From: a virus
Virus record (IMG/VR): IMGVR_UViG_3300010368_000085
Coordinates: 1 to 26,849 of that record
Strand: one strand, 5' to 3'
DNA: 26,849 nt
Part shown: positions 16,960-23,896 of the stretch, piece after piece
Numbering within the stretch: position 1 is the first letter of the stretch
Layout: each line of letters starts with the position of its first letter
Translations under genes and position numbers: made by a program
Notes under the pieces: model-generated
What the model was told of the DNA's origin: nothing
The model's database searches: none
Seen by the model: only the letters and a program-made list of their open reading frames with translations

Positions 16960-17211
16960 CTAACTTATATCACTTCGTTTTTTTGGAGATCTTCTCGTTT
17001 TTCTGTAAGGTTTGTTGTCCTCAGCTTGCGTATCGCTGCTTACTTTATTTTGAGCAATTAAGCGCTTAGATAAGTTATCTGCAAAGCTAGTTGTAATCTT
17101 TAGTTTAACTCGTAGTTCTTCATTATCTTTACGTATTGTATGTAAATAGTAACCTAGCATACCTAGTATAAGTAATGAAATAGCTTCTAAAGAAATAAAA
17201 AGTAGTAACAT
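16960..17211 (-). CDS. Small membrane-anchored coiled-coil protein
   Basis: An 83-aa protein. Residues 2-24 form one TM helix (LLLFISLEAISLLILGMLGY), followed by a helical charged segment (KDNEELRVKLK...) and a very basic tail (RKTRRSPKKRSD). The positive C-terminus predicts that it faces the cytoplasm. It has spanin-like size but no lipobox or signal-peptidase site, and it lies far from the lysis genes, so I do not call it a spanin. Its leader is A-rich (AAAAACAAAAACT) without a Shine-Dalgarno sequence. Confidence 0.65.
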   Translation of the reverse strand: MLLLFISLEAISLLILGMLGYYLHTIRKDNEELRVKLKITTSFADNLSKRLIAQNKVSSDTQAEDNKPYRKTRRSPKKRSDIS

Positions 17212-17247
17212 AGTTTTTGTTTTTATTGTGTTATTATATAACCTAAT

Positions 17248-17270
17248 ATCCAGAAAATAATCCAGAAAAT
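17248..17270. repeat. Short tandem repeat, unit ATCCAGAAAATA
   Basis: Two head-to-tail copies of a 12-bp unit (17248-17259 and 17260-17270, the second diverging at its last base) lie in the 91-bp AT-rich gap between the tail-fibre stop and the 83-aa gene. The gap also has long A/T runs at 17284-17304. It may be a protein-binding site or simple slippage. No clear hairpin terminator is visible here. Confidence 0.5.
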
Positions 17271-17302
17271 CAACAGTTTATAGCTTTTTTTTATAATTTT
17301 TT

Positions 17303-18436
17303 TTACACAAAAGTGTACTCATTACCATTCTGAGTTATACCTTCTACAGCCCAAGCTGCTCCCATATTAGTGAGACTTATACGATCACCTACACTACCAG
17401 TTCCCTGCAACCTCAAACTAGAAAGGCCAGTACCTATTTTTGCATTTGATACAGCTAATATAGAGCCTTCAAAGCTCTCGCCGCTTGTTTCTAATCTAAA
17501 AAGATTACTTCCAGCTGCAGTATCTGTGATATAAAAATCAAACCTAGTACCTATCGGATACTCAGCTACTGGCGAGACTTTCAATCTAACTGAGTTTGTT
17601 GCTGATTGTGATAGATCAATAAAAGTGATCATACCAGGGTATATACCACTTCCTGACACGTTATTGTTTATTGCAGATGTGTTATCGATAGCAATAGCAT
17701 CGCTGGTAAGTCTTCCGTTAATGCTTCCAGTAACTGACAAGCTTCCAGAAACGATAGCACTACCAGTATATGGAAAAGAAGTCCCTGTCAATCCAGAACC
17801 ATCACCTTGAAAAGATCCGCTAAACGATCCAGATGCATTGCCGTTAAACGATCCACTAAATGATCCGGTAAATGCTGCTGCCGTTATACTATCAGTAACC
17901 GTAAATGAGCCGAAATGGTTAAACGATGCGGTTGTCGTTAGAGTGTCTGGAGTTAGTCTAAGTAATCCAGTTCCTCCTATTTGTAAGACATTCCCATCTA
18001 GCGTGTGAGTATGATCTCCGTCGAGAGTTAGATCGGCTGTAGCTATATTTTCTGCTCTGGAAGCACTGGCTGCTAACAATGAAAATGCAGAATTACTTGA
18101 GCTTACTGCGTATGAAGATGTAGTAGCATACGAAGAAGATATTACTCCAATAATATCAACACCACTCCCATTAAACGCAGAAGCAGTTACATCAACAGTA
18201 ACCTCTAATGAACCAGTTATGCTAGCATTGCCAACATGCGATCCATCCCATTCACCCGTTACTCCCGTAATATTAGATCCATCACCACTAAACGTTCCTT
18301 GGAAAGATCCACTGAAGGAGCCAGTCGCATCTATATCATAGCTGCCAGTTCCATCTAACGCTTCAATGATATTTACAATGTGCGATGCTTGTATAAGCTC
18401 AGCATTCGCTATGCCGGATTTTGGAATTTTTGCCAT
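17303..18436 (-). CDS. Tail-fibre-like repetitive protein
   Basis: A 377-aa protein built from Gly/Ser/Thr-rich repeats: GSFSGSFQGTFSGDGSNITG at about residues 39-58 and again at about 191-217, plus SYATTSSYA at 102-110. The N-terminus 'KSGIANAELIQASHIVNIIEAL' is the kind of opening seen in marine T4-like fibre proteins. The last 120 residues (from about 255) are less repetitive and probably form a trimeric beta tip or receptor-binding head. There is no chaperone or peptidase domain. It is preceded by a perfect late-promoter-like element 12 nt from the ATG, so it starts its own late unit. Tail-fibre identity is well supported by composition; the receptor is unknown. Confidence 0.75.
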   Translation of the reverse strand: MAKIPKSGIANAELIQASHIVNIIEALDGTGSYDIDATGSFSGSFQGTFSGDGSNITGVTGEWDGSHVGNASITGSLEVTVDVTASAFNGSGVDIIGVISSSYATTSSYAVSSSNSAFSLLAASASRAENIATADLTLDGDHTHTLDGNVLQIGGTGLLRLTPDTLTTTASFNHFGSFTVTDSITAAAFTGSFSGSFNGNASGSFSGSFQGDGSGLTGTSFPYTGSAIVSGSLSVTGSINGRLTSDAIAIDNTSAINNNVSGSGIYPGMITFIDLSQSATNSVRLKVSPVAEYPIGTRFDFYITDTAAGSNLFRLETSGESFEGSILAVSNAKIGTGLSSLRLQGTGSVGDRISLTNMGAAWAVEGITQNGNEYTFV

Positions 18437-18448
18437 TTATGCGTTTTT

Positions 18449-18458
18449 TAATAAATAG
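18449..18458 (-). promoter_or_regulatory. Putative late promoter element CTATTTATTA
   Basis: A perfect CTATTTATTA on the gene strand followed by AAAAACGCATAA and the ATG of the tail-fibre gene (12-nt spacing). It is located in the 34-bp gap after the phosphoribosyltransferase gene. It has the same sequence and nearly the same spacing as the copies at 13976-13985 and 20855-20864. Confidence 0.55.
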
Positions 18459-18470
18459 CCAGTAAAACAA

Positions 18471-18980
18471 TTAAACTTGATAAATACAATCACTTAATCT
18501 TCCTAATCCGTTTGGATGATCCATTCCATATCCAAATACCCACTCATCATCTAAATCAAATCCACTAAAATCTAAGTCAAGCATACACGTTTTACGTCTA
18601 AGTAGGACTGCTTTATATACATGATTAGCTCCCTTACTGTAAGCTAGTTTCTCAAGATATGCAAGAGTGTTTCCGGAATCGGCAATATCATCTATCAACC
18701 AAACATCGCGATCTTGAATTGATACATTCCACGCCTTATATAAATCAAAACTACCCTGTGATTTTCCATTATAAGAAGATATGCCTATATAATCAACATA
18801 AGCATCAAATAGCAAAAATCTTGACAGATCTGAGAAGAATGTTACACCTCCTTGTAGGATGGGTGATAACACTGGAGCTGATTTTGCATCCATGTTTGAA
18901 GGATATTTATCGTTAAGAGTGTCCGATAAATCTATTAATCTGTTTTCAATTTGAAATGTGTTAAATAGTCTTTTTTCCAT
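18471..18980 (-). CDS. Type I phosphoribosyltransferase (hypoxanthine PRTase-like)
   Basis: A 169-aa protein with the type I PRTase fold. The PRPP-binding motif is VWLIDDIADSGNTL (residues 93-106), with the acidic pair D97-D98. A PPi loop occurs at SPILQGGVTFF (39-49), and the C-terminal 'DDEWVFGYGMDH...GRL' matches the hypoxanthine/xanthine PRTase ending. It would join a purine base to PRPP to salvage nucleotides during phage replication. The ATG at 18980 is directly preceded by the shared TTGTATAGTTACAT element. It lies between small early/late unknown genes and the tail fibre, with a 22-bp gap upstream. Purine preference is inferred from the C-terminal motif. Confidence 0.85.
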   Translation of the reverse strand: MEKRLFNTFQIENRLIDLSDTLNDKYPSNMDAKSAPVLSPILQGGVTFFSDLSRFLLFDAYVDYIGISSYNGKSQGSFDLYKAWNVSIQDRDVWLIDDIADSGNTLAYLEKLAYSKGANHVYKAVLLRRKTCMLDLDFSGFDLDDEWVFGYGMDHPNGLGRLSDCIYQV

Positions 18981-18994
18981 ATGTAACTATACAA
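18981..18994 (-). promoter_or_regulatory. Shared upstream element TTGTATAGTTACAT
   Basis: This element is immediately 5' of the phosphoribosyltransferase ATG and matches the element before the M15 gene at 13 of 14 positions, including the preceding A/T run. The near-identity in two separate intergenic gaps is the only evidence; it could be a promoter or a translation enhancer. Confidence 0.35.
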
Positions 18995-19002
18995 AATTTA
19001 TA

Positions 19003-19392
19003 TCAAACAGTCAACTTTTTATTGCTTGTTTGGAAGTTTTGTTTACGCATCACAGTCTTACTGATCAGCTCTAATTTTTTAGTTGATGAATTATATTTGA
19101 GCACAAAAGGAACATTGATATTAGAATCCATATCAACTATGACAGCTTCTGCATCTGGACCTAGCTTTGCGATCTCTTGCCCATAATCCTCATAAGTTTT
19201 AGCAAACAAATCCTCAAGCTCTTCTGGTTCTATCTGCTTACGATTACGCGCATCATTAACTCGATCTAAAAAGTGACGTGTAAACTCTACATCAATTCCA
19301 ATAGCTGCGAACAGCTTGTCGAGATAGCTTTCGATTGAATCTAACTCGCTTTGTGAGATGATCTCGGTAAGAATATCTTTAAGTTTAATCAT
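19003..19392 (-). CDS. Unknown protein with MIKLKDILTE N-terminus
   Basis: A protein of 129 aa when started at ATG 19392. An upstream in-frame start would add five residues but would ignore the ATGATTAA junction shared with neighbouring genes. The N-terminus MIKLKDILTE matches those of adjacent genes and ends in L-T-E, a T4 prohead-protease-like cleavage consensus. The body (FTRHFLDRVNDARN..., then EELEDLFAKTYEDYG..., then INVPFVLKY, then KTVMRKQNF) is a conserved-looking domain that I have the impression recurs in environmental T4-like phages. The His-x-x-x-Arg plus beta-strand pattern vaguely recalls small RelE/DUF4258-like folds, but this is weak. A head-internal protein is my favoured inference. 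Confidence 0.7.
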   Translation of the reverse strand: MIKLKDILTEIISQSELDSIESYLDKLFAAIGIDVEFTRHFLDRVNDARNRKQIEPEELEDLFAKTYEDYGQEIAKLGPDAEAVIVDMDSNINVPFVLKYNSSTKKLELISKTVMRKQNFQTSNKKLTV

Positions 19393-19558
19393 TTTTAACT
19401 TGCACAATTATCTTATCTTTTACACGTTTAATGATGAAGTTAGAAGGCACTAAATTTGTAATATACTCTTCATAGAAAGCATTACGGTCAAAATCAGGCT
19501 TCTTAGTAGTATCTACTTTAGCATACCCAAACGGCATTACATCTTTAAGTTTAATCAT
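19385..19558 (-). CDS. 57-aa protein with MIKLKDV N-terminus
   Basis: Started at ATG 19558 this gives 57 aa (MIKLKDVMPFGYAKVDTT...). A longer frame reaching further upstream would overlap the previous gene by more than 70 nt and is rejected. The first six residues match the neighbouring 129- and 140-aa genes. Unlike them it has no L/I-x-E site. The rest is a small basic alpha/beta region (YEEYITNLVPSNFIIKRVKD). It overlaps both neighbours by exactly 8 nt through ATGATTAA. Function unknown. Confidence 0.65.
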   Translation of the reverse strand: MIKLKDVMPFGYAKVDTTKKPDFDRNAFYEEYITNLVPSNFIIKRVKDKIIVQVKND

Positions 19559-19973
19559 TTGTACGATCTTTTGTATCAATAGCTCCACCATGAACCCATG
19601 CTGTACAACTGCGAGAACCAGCACACTTAAAATGTAAGAAATTACAATAACCTATATCAGCTTTCTCAATGCTAGCCATTGCATCTGCACTATCTTCACC
19701 ACCTTGTATACCCTTCTCTATACAACTCCACATCTGATCAGACACATCGAATGCTGCGCAATTTGCACACTTCATTGTTTTAGCCGTCTTTTCATTAATT
19801 TTCCACACACTAGCAGCCTTTTTCCAATAATCTCCAGGCTCATCTGGATTAGCTGGTCCATAATGATACTTATCGATTGCTTTTTGTCTATTTGCTAGAT
19901 TTATGTTGATATCCTGAGTTGCAGCAGGACAACCAGTTTTAGCTTCTATTAAAACATGCTTCAGTTTAATCAT
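19551..19973 (-). CDS. Cys-rich protein with a capsid-targeting-like N-terminus, possibly Fe-S binding
   Basis: A 140-aa protein. The N-terminus MIKLKHVLIE-AKTG contains L-I-E followed by Ala, an exact match to the T4 gp21 cleavage rule (L/I-x-E, then A/G). Seven cysteines follow: C15, then C69-x2-C72, C84, C110, C117 and C123, with aromatic residues around them (YCNFLHFKC, CTAWVHGG). The spacing resembles small high-potential iron-sulphur proteins (CxxC, then two distant cysteines), but a zinc or disulphide fold is equally possible. It overlaps the genes on both sides by 8 nt. It may be a small redox or metal protein delivered with the DNA. The metal type and function are inference. Confidence 0.7.
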   Translation of the reverse strand: MIKLKHVLIEAKTGCPAATQDININLANRQKAIDKYHYGPANPDEPGDYWKKAASVWKINEKTAKTMKCANCAAFDVSDQMWSCIEKGIQGGEDSADAMASIEKADIGYCNFLHFKCAGSRSCTAWVHGGAIDTKDRTND

Positions 19974-20841
19974 CTGTTGTTGTGTTTATGACTACTTCAA
20001 TTTTTGGCTCATATCCTTTTGGTAACTTATTCACTAATCCTTTAAACAACGACTCACCTGCATCATGTCTAAACTCAAATCGCATACCGGTCAAATCCAT
20101 CATCACCTGAGATGAAGTAGCCATATCATAGCTATTATCTCGGCGATACGGATTCATAAATTTATCACTGCTATGCTGCCGAGACATAGCATCCAATACC
20201 TCTTCTTTAGAAGAAATTGCCTTGAGCGCATTATAAGCTAGCTCTTGACGAGATACGGAAGAGTCTCGCTTAATCCCTCCAGTATATCCTGTGTTAGGAT
20301 ATGCAACTCCATGATTAGTTCTAGTAATTAATTCAGTTTCACCAATCCGTTTAATGGATGGAAGGTCCTTAGATGTCATCTCTACTACAAAGCTGTGACG
20401 AGCGTTTGACACAAACGTCATACCTTTCACACCTATATCCTTATCATCCTCTCCTTTAAAGCTAATAACTGAACGAATAGCTTCAGACAATTTTGGCTTA
20501 GATAATGCAGTACGAATCTTTAATCCATCGTAGGAAGGTTTTCCAGAACTACCCTTCTTCGCTTTATCCTTAGCAAGATCTCCCTCCTTCTCATCAAAAC
20601 CAACCATTAAAGAAGCGTTAACAATACCGATTCCATTTGAATTCATTCCTTCACTCCAATCGGTAAGCAAGTCGTGCATATACACAACCTCAACACCATT
20701 AACTAACTCATGCACTACCTCCAATTCTGGAGCATACATTCTATCTCTATTCTTTGCTAAAACTACATTACCATCGATATTCATGCGTGCAATAACACAC
20801 TCCTCTAATGGCTTTTTCACTAAATTAAGTAGCTTTATCAT
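19966..20841 (-). CDS. Cys-nucleophile Ntn hydrolase (choloylglycine hydrolase/C45/NRDE superfamily)
   Basis: A 291-aa protein with the hallmarks of linear-amide Ntn hydrolases: nucleophile C15 in EECVIARM, then LAKNRDR (N31-R32-D33), then GMNSNGIGIVNASL (N75 as oxyanion-type Asn), and TRTNHGVAYPNTGY (N176) with R192 or R198 further on. These enzymes cut amide bonds in N-acyl amino acids, bile salts, acyl-homoserine lactones, penicillins or ceramides. The substrate here cannot be told. The first 14 residues (MIKLLNLVKKPLEE) must be removed to expose C15, and they end in L-E-E, which fits a T4-like prohead protease site. It begins a unit with its own late-promoter-like element and is coupled by ATGATTAA to the next gene. 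The enzyme class is well supported. Confidence 0.82.
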   Translation of the reverse strand: MIKLLNLVKKPLEECVIARMNIDGNVVLAKNRDRMYAPELEVVHELVNGVEVVYMHDLLTDWSEGMNSNGIGIVNASLMVGFDEKEGDLAKDKAKKGSSGKPSYDGLKIRTALSKPKLSEAIRSVISFKGEDDKDIGVKGMTFVSNARHSFVVEMTSKDLPSIKRIGETELITRTNHGVAYPNTGYTGGIKRDSSVSRQELAYNALKAISSKEEVLDAMSRQHSSDKFMNPYRRDNSYDMATSSQVMMDLTGMRFEFRHDAGESLFKGLVNKLPKGYEPKIEVVINTTTDD

Positions 20842-20854
20842 TATATACGGTTTC

Positions 20855-20864
20855 TAATAAATAG
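20855..20864 (-). promoter_or_regulatory. Putative late promoter element CTATTTATTA
   Basis: A perfect copy on the gene strand, 13 nt before the Ntn hydrolase ATG and followed by GAAACCGTATATA. It lies in a 29-bp gap that breaks an otherwise overlapping gene chain, as expected if a new transcript begins here. Confidence 0.55.
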
Positions 20865-20870
20865 TATCGG

Positions 20871-21563
20871 TTATAATGTTGGTCGAAGAATATAGCTCTT
20901 TTTACCAAAAAGTAGCTGTGATCTTGTGTCTGCTTGCTCAAAAGCATCGACTTTATTTTTACGAGCAAGGTCATTATAACGAAGAATCACCGGTACAACT
21001 TCATCCCAATCTATTTCGCTTACGATAGTCTTAACCTCTTTACTAGTTTTAACCATTTCATCGTAATCATCAAAATCCCATTCTATATGGACAATGGGTT
21101 CAACACGTTGAGGACTAAATGCGTCTATGCAGAAATCTAAACCACACTTAAACTCTGCTGATAATAGTCGAGCTAACTCAGGTCGCTGTGGTACATGCTC
21201 AAATACCTGCTCTCTTGCCAAACCACCGATTGGATATCGATAAACAAAGTGGCTATGATCAACTACTAACTGCATCACAGATTTGTTACTAATGTGTTGT
21301 GTTGCCCACGGCTGTATTATTGCGTTAGTGCCTTGAACTCCAGCACCATCTTTATATAAAGTTGGATCGTGAGTGAGTTGGATACCCTCTCTGGTATAGT
21401 AAGCTTGCTCTATAACGTTAAGATCAAAACCCTCATGATCTACATGACAGCCGGCTTCTAAATCTAAGAGGATGCTAGGATCGGATAATGGTGTGCTAGC
21501 ACTCCATACACTTGGCCTGACAGGATCACTCCATGACACTATTCCTAAATCATATTTAATCAT
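20871..21563 (-). CDS. Unknown 230-aa protein starting MIKYDLG
   Basis: Starting at ATG 21563 gives 230 aa and the same ATGATTAA overlap (8 nt) with the upstream gene as seen at three later junctions. A GTG 12 codons earlier would intrude further and is less likely. The protein looks like a soluble alpha/beta enzyme or binding protein: LDLEAGCHVDHEGFDLNV near residues 34-50, LTHDPTLYKDGAG at 63-75, and a His/Asp-rich middle (VVDHSHFVYRYP). Several His/Asp residues could bind a metal, but I cannot assign a family. It is the last gene of the chain containing the histidine kinase, before the late element at 20855. Confidence 0.7.
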   Translation of the reverse strand: MIKYDLGIVSWSDPVRPSVWSASTPLSDPSILLDLEAGCHVDHEGFDLNVIEQAYYTREGIQLTHDPTLYKDGAGVQGTNAIIQPWATQHISNKSVMQLVVDHSHFVYRYPIGGLAREQVFEHVPQRPELARLLSAEFKCGLDFCIDAFSPQRVEPIVHIEWDFDDYDEMVKTSKEVKTIVSEIDWDEVVPVILRYNDLARKNKVDAFEQADTRSQLLFGKKSYILRPTL

Positions 21564-22188
21564 TCTTATTTGAATTTGAACTAGATGCATACTTAACACC
21601 CATTATAGTACCAATAATACTAAATGAATTGGTAAGTAAGATACCAAATAAGTTGGACCATGTAGATTCAATTATTTTGGAATCAGCACCCGTTGATAAT
21701 ACATATAAATACAAAGCAGTTGTTAACAATCCAACCCCAAGTATAACCCAAAGTGCAACCCTCACAATAAGCCCCATTAACTCAAACTGGGTACGTTTTT
21801 GGAGGGAATCTAAATCCTCCATAGCAGCATCTCTAAGTTTTTCAGCTTCTGATTTAGCAATCATAGCTTCTTTTTCAGCAACACGTGCTTCTTCCATTGC
21901 TTTTTCAGTTTCATCTAAAGCTTTTGATAGTTGCTTATTTACCCTATTATTCTCCTTTGCTGCTGCTTCAAGTTCTTTATTTTGTTGTTGAACTTGTTTA
22001 GTTACTTCTAATCGTTTTTTACGAGTATTAACATCTTTTTCTTTGCATATTTTAAGATAATGCTCAAACTCCTCATCTCCTTCTGGTGCTTTGAGGATTT
22101 TAAGAAAATTACCTTCTACATAGATTTTTTTCTTTTTTGCAACCTCTAGTAGAACATTTCTAGTATGCTCTGTTATTTCAATCATCAT
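21556..22188 (-). CDS. Coiled-coil protein with two C-terminal TM helices, in the signalling cassette
   Basis: A 210-aa protein. Residues 1-50 are a small globular region (MMIEITEHTRNVLLEVAKKK...). Residues about 55-135 are a long Glu/Lys/Ala coiled coil (KELEAAAKENNRVNKQL, then EKAMEEARVAEKEAMIAKSE). TM helices follow at about 138-164 and 178-198, and the tail is short and polar. Its start overlaps the response-regulator stop by 4 nt (ATGA), so it is made together with it. The coiled coil resembles signal-transmitting or kinase-linker helices. It may be the membrane output or a scaffold for the regulator at the lysis membrane. It has no holin, MCP or kinase domain. The partner role is inference. 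Confidence 0.72.
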   Translation of the reverse strand: MMIEITEHTRNVLLEVAKKKKIYVEGNFLKILKAPEGDEEFEHYLKICKEKDVNTRKKRLEVTKQVQQQNKELEAAAKENNRVNKQLSKALDETEKAMEEARVAEKEAMIAKSEAEKLRDAAMEDLDSLQKRTQFELMGLIVRVALWVILGVGLLTTALYLYVLSTGADSKIIESTWSNLFGILLTNSFSIIGTIMGVKYASSSNSNKND

Positions 22189-22622
22189 CTATAAATCTTA
22201 AAAGGAGCAGACTTAGCTTTATAAGCTTCATAATCACCCATAAAATCCTCTAAACGAGGTTCAATGTCATCTGATTTAATAATCCAGAATTGAGCACCTA
22301 CTTTCTTAGCTCTTTCAATTTCTTCCTCATCTTCTGATGATGATATAATTCCTATTACTACTCCATCCCCATATTCAAAATTAATCTTTCTAATCATTTC
22401 AATACCATCAAATGATGAACCAATTATATTCAAATCTACAAATACACATTCTGGTCTTTCATGATCTGGATCATTAGGAAACCATTTTTTAAATAGTCTG
22501 TCGGCTTCATCTGAGCTGTCTAAAGCTTCAAATGATAAAGCCATATCCAAAATTGAACATGCATCCTCAAACACTAGATGAAATAAGTTTTCATCATCAA
22601 TTAACATTAATGTATTAATCAT
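22185..22622 (-). CDS. Single-domain response regulator
   Basis: A 145-aa CheY-like receiver with no DNA-binding output domain. The acidic pair D9-D10 (MLIDDEN), the phosphoacceptor D63 (VFVDLNI), the S94/S95 switch region (GIISSS) and K116 (WIIKSDD) are all present, so it should be phosphorylatable. A long acidic loop (residues 36-56) before the D63 strand is larger than in CheY. Its ATG shares one base with the kinase stop (TAATG), and it overlaps the coiled-coil membrane gene by 4 nt, giving a kinase-regulator-membrane protein order. Without an output domain it must act through protein contacts, most simply with its neighbour. Receiver domains are rare in phage genomes. Confidence 0.88.
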   Translation of the reverse strand: MINTLMLIDDENLFHLVFEDACSILDMALSFEALDSSDEADRLFKKWFPNDPDHERPECVFVDLNIIGSSFDGIEMIRKINFEYGDGVVIGIISSSEDEEEIERAKKVGAQFWIIKSDDIEPRLEDFMGDYEAYKAKSAPFKIYR

Positions 22623-23893
22623 TAGTTTATTTTTATTTTTATTTTAGTACCTTTTTTAACTTTTCCAATAATAATATCAAAACCGTGTTCCTTAAGAATT
22701 TCAATACAGATGTTAAGTCCTAATCCTGTACCTTGTTCTTTTTGGTTTTCTCTTCTAGCATAAGGTTTAGAAAGCTCCCAAAACTCTTCTGAGGTTAATC
22801 CACGCCCGTTATCTTGTATACATATAAAGTTTTCTTCAGAGTATATTTTAACCCATTTAGTAGGAGAATCATTGTATTTAAGACCATTGCGAATTAAATT
22901 ATCAACAGCTGTACAGAATAATGCTTCATTTGCTTTTAGATCTTTTGGTAAGTTCTCATCTAAAATAACTTGATTTTTATAAGCTGTAAGGCGTAAATAA
23001 TCTTCAAGAATGTTTTTTATATTACACTTAGTTACAGACATTTGAGCATTATTTTTTACTAAATTAGTAAATTCATAAACTCCAGAATATACTTTTTGGG
23101 CGTGTTTTAATCCATCCTCTATTAATTGTAGAGGTGCTTGGATTCTTAACTCTTTGATTTGCTCTTCAGATAATCTTCTCTTCAACGATTTGATACCTCT
23201 AGGTAAGTATGTGTTAATACCCGAGTGCATATCATGTCTAATAATTTTAGAGGCGTGTTCTAAGTAAATATTCTTTTGAGCAATTTCATCTGTTGCTTTA
23301 ATAATATCAGTAAGATCTTGTCTAACTGAGACGTATTCAATCACATTACCATCATCATCAAAATTTGCTTTAATGTATGTGTCCACATAATAAAAACCAC
23401 CATCTTTTCGTTTATTGGTAACTACATCGTGCCAAATCATACCTTGATGAACTGTATCATACATACCCTTCCAATATTTTTTAGGTTGTGTACCTGAGTT
23501 AACTATAACGTGATCTCTTCCTTTAACTTCTTCAAATTTCCAACCAGATACCTCTTCAAACTTTTCATTTACATATGTTATCTTTGCTTTTGAATCTGCT
23601 TTAGTAACAATTGTGGCTTCTTGTACAAAATCTTCAAATCGTTTGAACGAATGTATTTGTTTATCCAATTCTTCAGTTACTTTTTTCTTCTTATATAAAA
23701 ACTCACTAACTACTTTAAAAAAAGGAGGCATAAAGAATAGTACACAACCCCAACCAAATTTAGCTAATTCTAAAGAGGGTTCACATAATCCAAATACAAT
23801 ACAAGTTTGCACTGAAAAGAAGGTTAACATAATAATGCCTGCAATTGCTAATGAAATTTTAGCATTAAACGATATACCCCCTAAAGTACTCAT
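22622..23893 (-). CDS. Membrane PAS-domain sensor histidine kinase
   Basis: A 423-aa protein. Residues 10-66 hold two TM helices, followed by a short linker helix. Residues about 85-197 are a PAS domain (ATIVTKADSKAKITYVNEKF...GRDHVIVNSG...KRKDGGFYYVDT), followed by a dimerisation helix with H220-D221 (SKIIRHDMHSG). Residues about 315-423 are a HATPase domain with the N box (N332, N336), G1 DNGRGL (361-366) and G2 GTGLGL (388-393). All residues needed for autophosphorylation are intact. The PAS type is that of redox/energy or small-ligand sensors, but the ligand is unknown. It begins 3 nt after the 66-aa membrane gene, overlaps the response regulator, and lies directly downstream of the holin. 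Such kinases are very unusual in phages. It may report the host's membrane or energy state. Confidence 0.9.
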   Translation of the reverse strand: MSTLGGISFNAKISLAIAGIIMLTFFSVQTCIVFGLCEPSLELAKFGWGCVLFFMPPFFKVVSEFLYKKKKVTEELDKQIHSFKRFEDFVQEATIVTKADSKAKITYVNEKFEEVSGWKFEEVKGRDHVIVNSGTQPKKYWKGMYDTVHQGMIWHDVVTNKRKDGGFYYVDTYIKANFDDDGNVIEYVSVRQDLTDIIKATDEIAQKNIYLEHASKIIRHDMHSGINTYLPRGIKSLKRRLSEEQIKELRIQAPLQLIEDGLKHAQKVYSGVYEFTNLVKNNAQMSVTKCNIKNILEDYLRLTAYKNQVILDENLPKDLKANEALFCTAVDNLIRNGLKYNDSPTKWVKIYSEENFICIQDNGRGLTSEEFWELSKPYARRENQKEQGTGLGLNICIEILKEHGFDIIIGKVKKGTKIKIKIN

Positions 23894-23896
23894 TTT

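Noticed and set aside
16960-17211. Spanin candidate
   Set aside because: It has one TM helix and a basic tail but no lipobox or second component, and it is 7 kb away from the lysis genes.
17284-17304. A/T homopolymer runs as terminator of the tail-fibre gene
   Set aside because: There is no GC-containing stem next to the runs, so an intrinsic terminator cannot be supported.
22622-23893. Assembly chimera with host DNA to explain the kinase genes
   Set aside because: The kinase block is joined by 1-8 nt overlaps to the holin on one side and to the MIK-type phage genes on the other, on the same strand, so it looks like a genuine part of the phage genome; read mapping could confirm this.
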